Shown: positions 62,290 to 64,000 of the stretch, one piece after another | Layout of the letters: each line of letters begins with the position of its first letter | Position numbering within the stretch: the first letter of the stretch is position 1 | Source: Falsiroseomonas sp050563545 | Lineage (GTDB): Bacteria; Pseudomonadota; Alphaproteobacteria; Acetobacterales; Acetobacteraceae | Direction: 5' to 3' | DNA length: 64,000 nucleotides | Assembly: GCF_050563545.1 (NCBI RefSeq) | Contig: NZ_JBNXUM010000001.1 | Location: forward strand, 325,109-389,108 | Made by a program: the position numbers and the translations under genes | Notes under the pieces: model-generated | Databases searched by the model: none | The model's input: only the letters and a program-made list of their open reading frames with translations | Told to the model about the DNA's origin: nothing

Positions 62290-63210
62290 TCAGAAATACC
62301 CCTCGCGCTTCTTGCGCTCCATCGACGCCTCCTGGTCGCGGTCGATCAGGCGGCCGGCGCGCTCGCTGACGCGGCTTTCGCGGAGCTCGCGCAGCACCTC
62401 CTCGATCGTGGCGGCGCGGCTTTCATGGGCGGCGGTGAGCGGCCAGTCGCCCATGGTGCGGAAGCGGACCCAGATCTCCTCGACCCTCTCGCCGGGCTCG
62501 AGCGGCAGGCGGTCGTCGTCGCGCATGATCAGCATGCCCGACCGCCGCACGACCGGGCGCGGCGCCGCGTAGTACAGCGGCACGATCGGGATCTGCTCGG
62601 CGGCGATGTAGTCCCACACGTCGAACTCGGTCCAGTTGGAGAGCGGGAAGACCCGCATGCCCTCGCCCTGGTTGATCCGCGTGTTGTAGAGACCCCAGAG
62701 CTCCGGCCGCTGGTTGCGCGGTTCCCAGGCGTGGCCGGCGGTGCGGTGGCTGAAGACGCGTTCCTTGGCGCGGGACTTCTCCTCGTCGCGCCGGGCGCCG
62801 CCGATCGCGGCGTCGAAGCCGTGCTTGTCGAGCGCCTGCTTCAGCGCCTCTGTCCCCATCACCGTCATGTGGACTTGGCTGCCATGGTCGATGGGATTGA
62901 TCCCGCGCGCCAGGCCGTCGGGGTTGGTGTGGACGATCAGGTCCAGGCCGAGCTCGGCCGCGCGGCGGTCGCGGAAATCGAGCATCGCGCGGAAATCCCA
63001 TCCCGTCGCGACATGCAGGCAGGGGAAAGGCAGCCGGCCCGGTGCGAAGGCCTTCATGGCGATGTGCAGGACGACGGAGCTGTCCTTGCCGATGGAATAG
63101 AGCAGGACGGGGTTGCGGAAGCTGGCCGCGGTCTCGCGCAGGATGCCGATCGCCTCGGCCTCGAGCCGCCGGAGATGGGGGGTCAGCCTGCCGGCCGCCT
63201 CTGTCTGCAT
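62290..63210 (-). CDS. cysD: Sulfate adenylyltransferase small subunit
   Basis: 306 residues of the PP-loop ATP pyrophosphatase family. It joins ATP and sulfate to make adenosine 5'-phosphosulfate together with the GTPase CysN. 'SIGKDSSVVLH' (39-49) is the PP-loop. 'GGARRDEEKSRAKERVFS', 'FPLSNWTEFDVWDYI' and the C-terminal 'ERAGRLIDRDQEASMERKKREGYF' are standard for CysD. The start at 63210 is used; a longer frame is Arg-rich. No cysN, cysC or cysH is next to it: the downstream gene is yqeY. Confidence 0.94.
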   Translation of the reverse strand: MQTEAAGRLTPHLRRLEAEAIGILRETAASFRNPVLLYSIGKDSSVVLHIAMKAFAPGRLPFPCLHVATGWDFRAMLDFRDRRAAELGLDLIVHTNPDGLARGINPIDHGSQVHMTVMGTEALKQALDKHGFDAAIGGARRDEEKSRAKERVFSHRTAGHAWEPRNQRPELWGLYNTRINQGEGMRVFPLSNWTEFDVWDYIAAEQIPIVPLYYAAPRPVVRRSGMLIMRDDDRLPLEPGERVEEIWVRFRTMGDWPLTAAHESRAATIEEVLRELRESRVSERAGRLIDRDQEASMERKKREGYF

Positions 63211-63373
63211 GACCGCTTCTGCGCTCCACCGCCTCGGCGGGCGCCATCGCACGCCAGGGGGCTTCGGGGAACCCCTGCCGGGACGGTAGCAGCCAAACCG
63301 CTGACGAAGGATGAGCTTCGACCGGTCGCTCGGATTAACGCCTCCAGGCCGATCGGCCCTGCGGAGATCCGAT

Positions 63374-64000
63374 CTAACTCGCCTTCAGCACGCCCTGCAG
63401 CTTCTCCGCTGCCGTAGGCTTGTCCGTGCCGTCGATGGCGGCGAGTTCCGCGGCCAGGCGGTCCATCGCCTGTTCGAAGATCTGGCGTTCCGAGAAGGAC
63501 TGGTCGGGCTGGCCGGCATTGCGGTGGAGGTCGCGGACGACCTCCGCAATGGCCAGCGGATCGCCGGAGTTGATCTTCTGCTCGTATTCCTGCGCCCGGC
63601 GCGACCACATCGTGCGCTTGATCCGGGCTCGGCCGCGCAGCACGTCCAGCGCCTCGTTCATCAGGGCCTGGCTGGCGAGCTTCCGCAGGCCGGAGGACGC
63701 GGCCTTGTTGACGGGCACGCGCAGCGTCATCCGGTTCTCCTCGAAGGTGACGATGATCACCTTCAGCGAGATGCCGGCGACCGGCATGTCCTCGATCCCC
63801 TGGACCTGGCCGACGCCGTGGGTGGGGTAGACGACGTGGTCGCCGGTCTTGAAGTCCACCGGCGGGCCCTTGGGCTTGGGTGGTGCGACGATCTGGCCGG
63901 CGGCCTGGCCGGCCTCGCCCGACATCGGGCGCGGGCCACCGGGCCGCGGCGGGCCGGGCGGCCGGGGCGGCATGCCCGGGCGCGGCGGGACGGCAAGCGC
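63374..64000 (-). CDS. CarD family transcriptional regulator, start possibly beyond window
   Basis: At least 199 residues. Pro-rich leader, then a CarD/CdnL RNA-polymerase interaction domain ('GDHVVYPTHGVGQVQGIEDMPVAGISLKVIIVTFEENRMTLRVPVNKA' region) and a helical DNA-binding domain ('RRAQEYEQKINSGDPLAIAEVVRDLHR', 'ERQIFEQAMDRLAAELA'). CarD proteins stabilise open promoter complexes, including at rRNA promoters. In-frame starts are ATG at 63973 and 63925, but the frame is open to the window edge, so the N-terminus is unsettled. The upstream Pro/Gly-rich part is poorly conserved. Confidence 0.9.
   Translation of the reverse strand, partial: ALAVPPRPGMPPRPPGPPRPGGPRPMSGEAGQAAGQIVAPPKPKGPPVDFKTGDHVVYPTHGVGQVQGIEDMPVAGISLKVIIVTFEENRMTLRVPVNKAASSGLRKLASQALMNEALDVLRGRARIKRTMWSRRAQEYEQKINSGDPLAIAEVVRDLHRNAGQPDQSFSERQIFEQAMDRLAAELAAIDGTDKPTAAEKLQGVLKAS

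Overview
The window is chromosomal DNA of a very GC-rich alphaproteobacterium. A Roseomonas-like member of the Acetobacteraceae/Rhodospirillales is the best guess. This rests on the GC content (often above 80% in a 60-base line), the yqeY-dnaG-rpoD block, a CarD regulator, a K+-independent H+-pyrophosphatase, MlaA/MlaC, a DUF1127 protein and an HWE-type histidine kinase fused to CheB/CheR. Genus is inference. Most genes are packed with 1-20 bp gaps or 4-bp overlaps. No rRNA, CRISPR array, prophage or complete insertion sequence was seen. One tRNA is present, tRNA-Ile with a CAU anticodon.

Layout. 1-8.6 kb: the end of a trigger-factor-like gene, an HpcH/HpaI aldolase, a 1443-residue CheB-CheR-PAS-HWE kinase, a PfkB sugar kinase divergent from an RluA pseudouridine synthase, and a SnoaL-like protein. 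8.6-16 kb: a bacterial alpha-2-macroglobulin with an intact thioester motif, coupled by a GTGA overlap to pbpC, whose 5' coding region contains a palindromic repeat. 16-24 kb: exported small proteins, an MFS pump with an AMP-dependent ligase, a PsiF-repeat protein, a VOC protein, a ModA-like binding protein, an AraC-TPR regulator and a DUF1194 protein. 24-29.3 kb: a membrane glycosyltransferase divergent from a hydantoinase/oxoprolinase hyuB-hyuA pair. 29.4-31.8 kb: a strikingly AT-richer single gene encoding a SIR2 domain fused to a P-loop NTPase, the clearest foreign element and the best candidate for a defence system. 31.9-43.5 kb: DUF1801, beta-carbonic anhydrase, a DUF4239 membrane protein, a truncated/domesticated IS5-type protein, aminopeptidase P, DUF1127, prmA, a uvrD/pcrA-type helicase, a pentapeptide protein, a BASS-like transporter and PPK2. 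43.5-54.6 kb: metF, mlaA-mlaC, GNAT, ettA, a GDSL hydrolase, tRNA-Ile2, a MetX-like hydrolase, soluble pyrophosphatase (ppa) divergent from membrane pyrophosphatase (hppA). 54.6-64 kb: lipoprotein, methyltransferase, GNAT, rpoD, dnaG, DUF3592, a divergent AroQ paralogue, yqeY, an orphan cysD and carD, nearly all on the minus strand.

How parts work together. The macroglobulin/PbpC pair is an envelope-defence and peptidoglycan-repair module. MlaA and MlaC belong to outer-membrane lipid asymmetry maintenance. PPK2, Ppa and HppA concern polyphosphate and pyrophosphate energetics. yqeY-dnaG-rpoD is a macromolecular-synthesis region. Four GC-rich palindromic elements (10.57, 46.68, 61.6 and 62.15 kb) are scattered between or inside genes, and at least two are copies of the same sequence.
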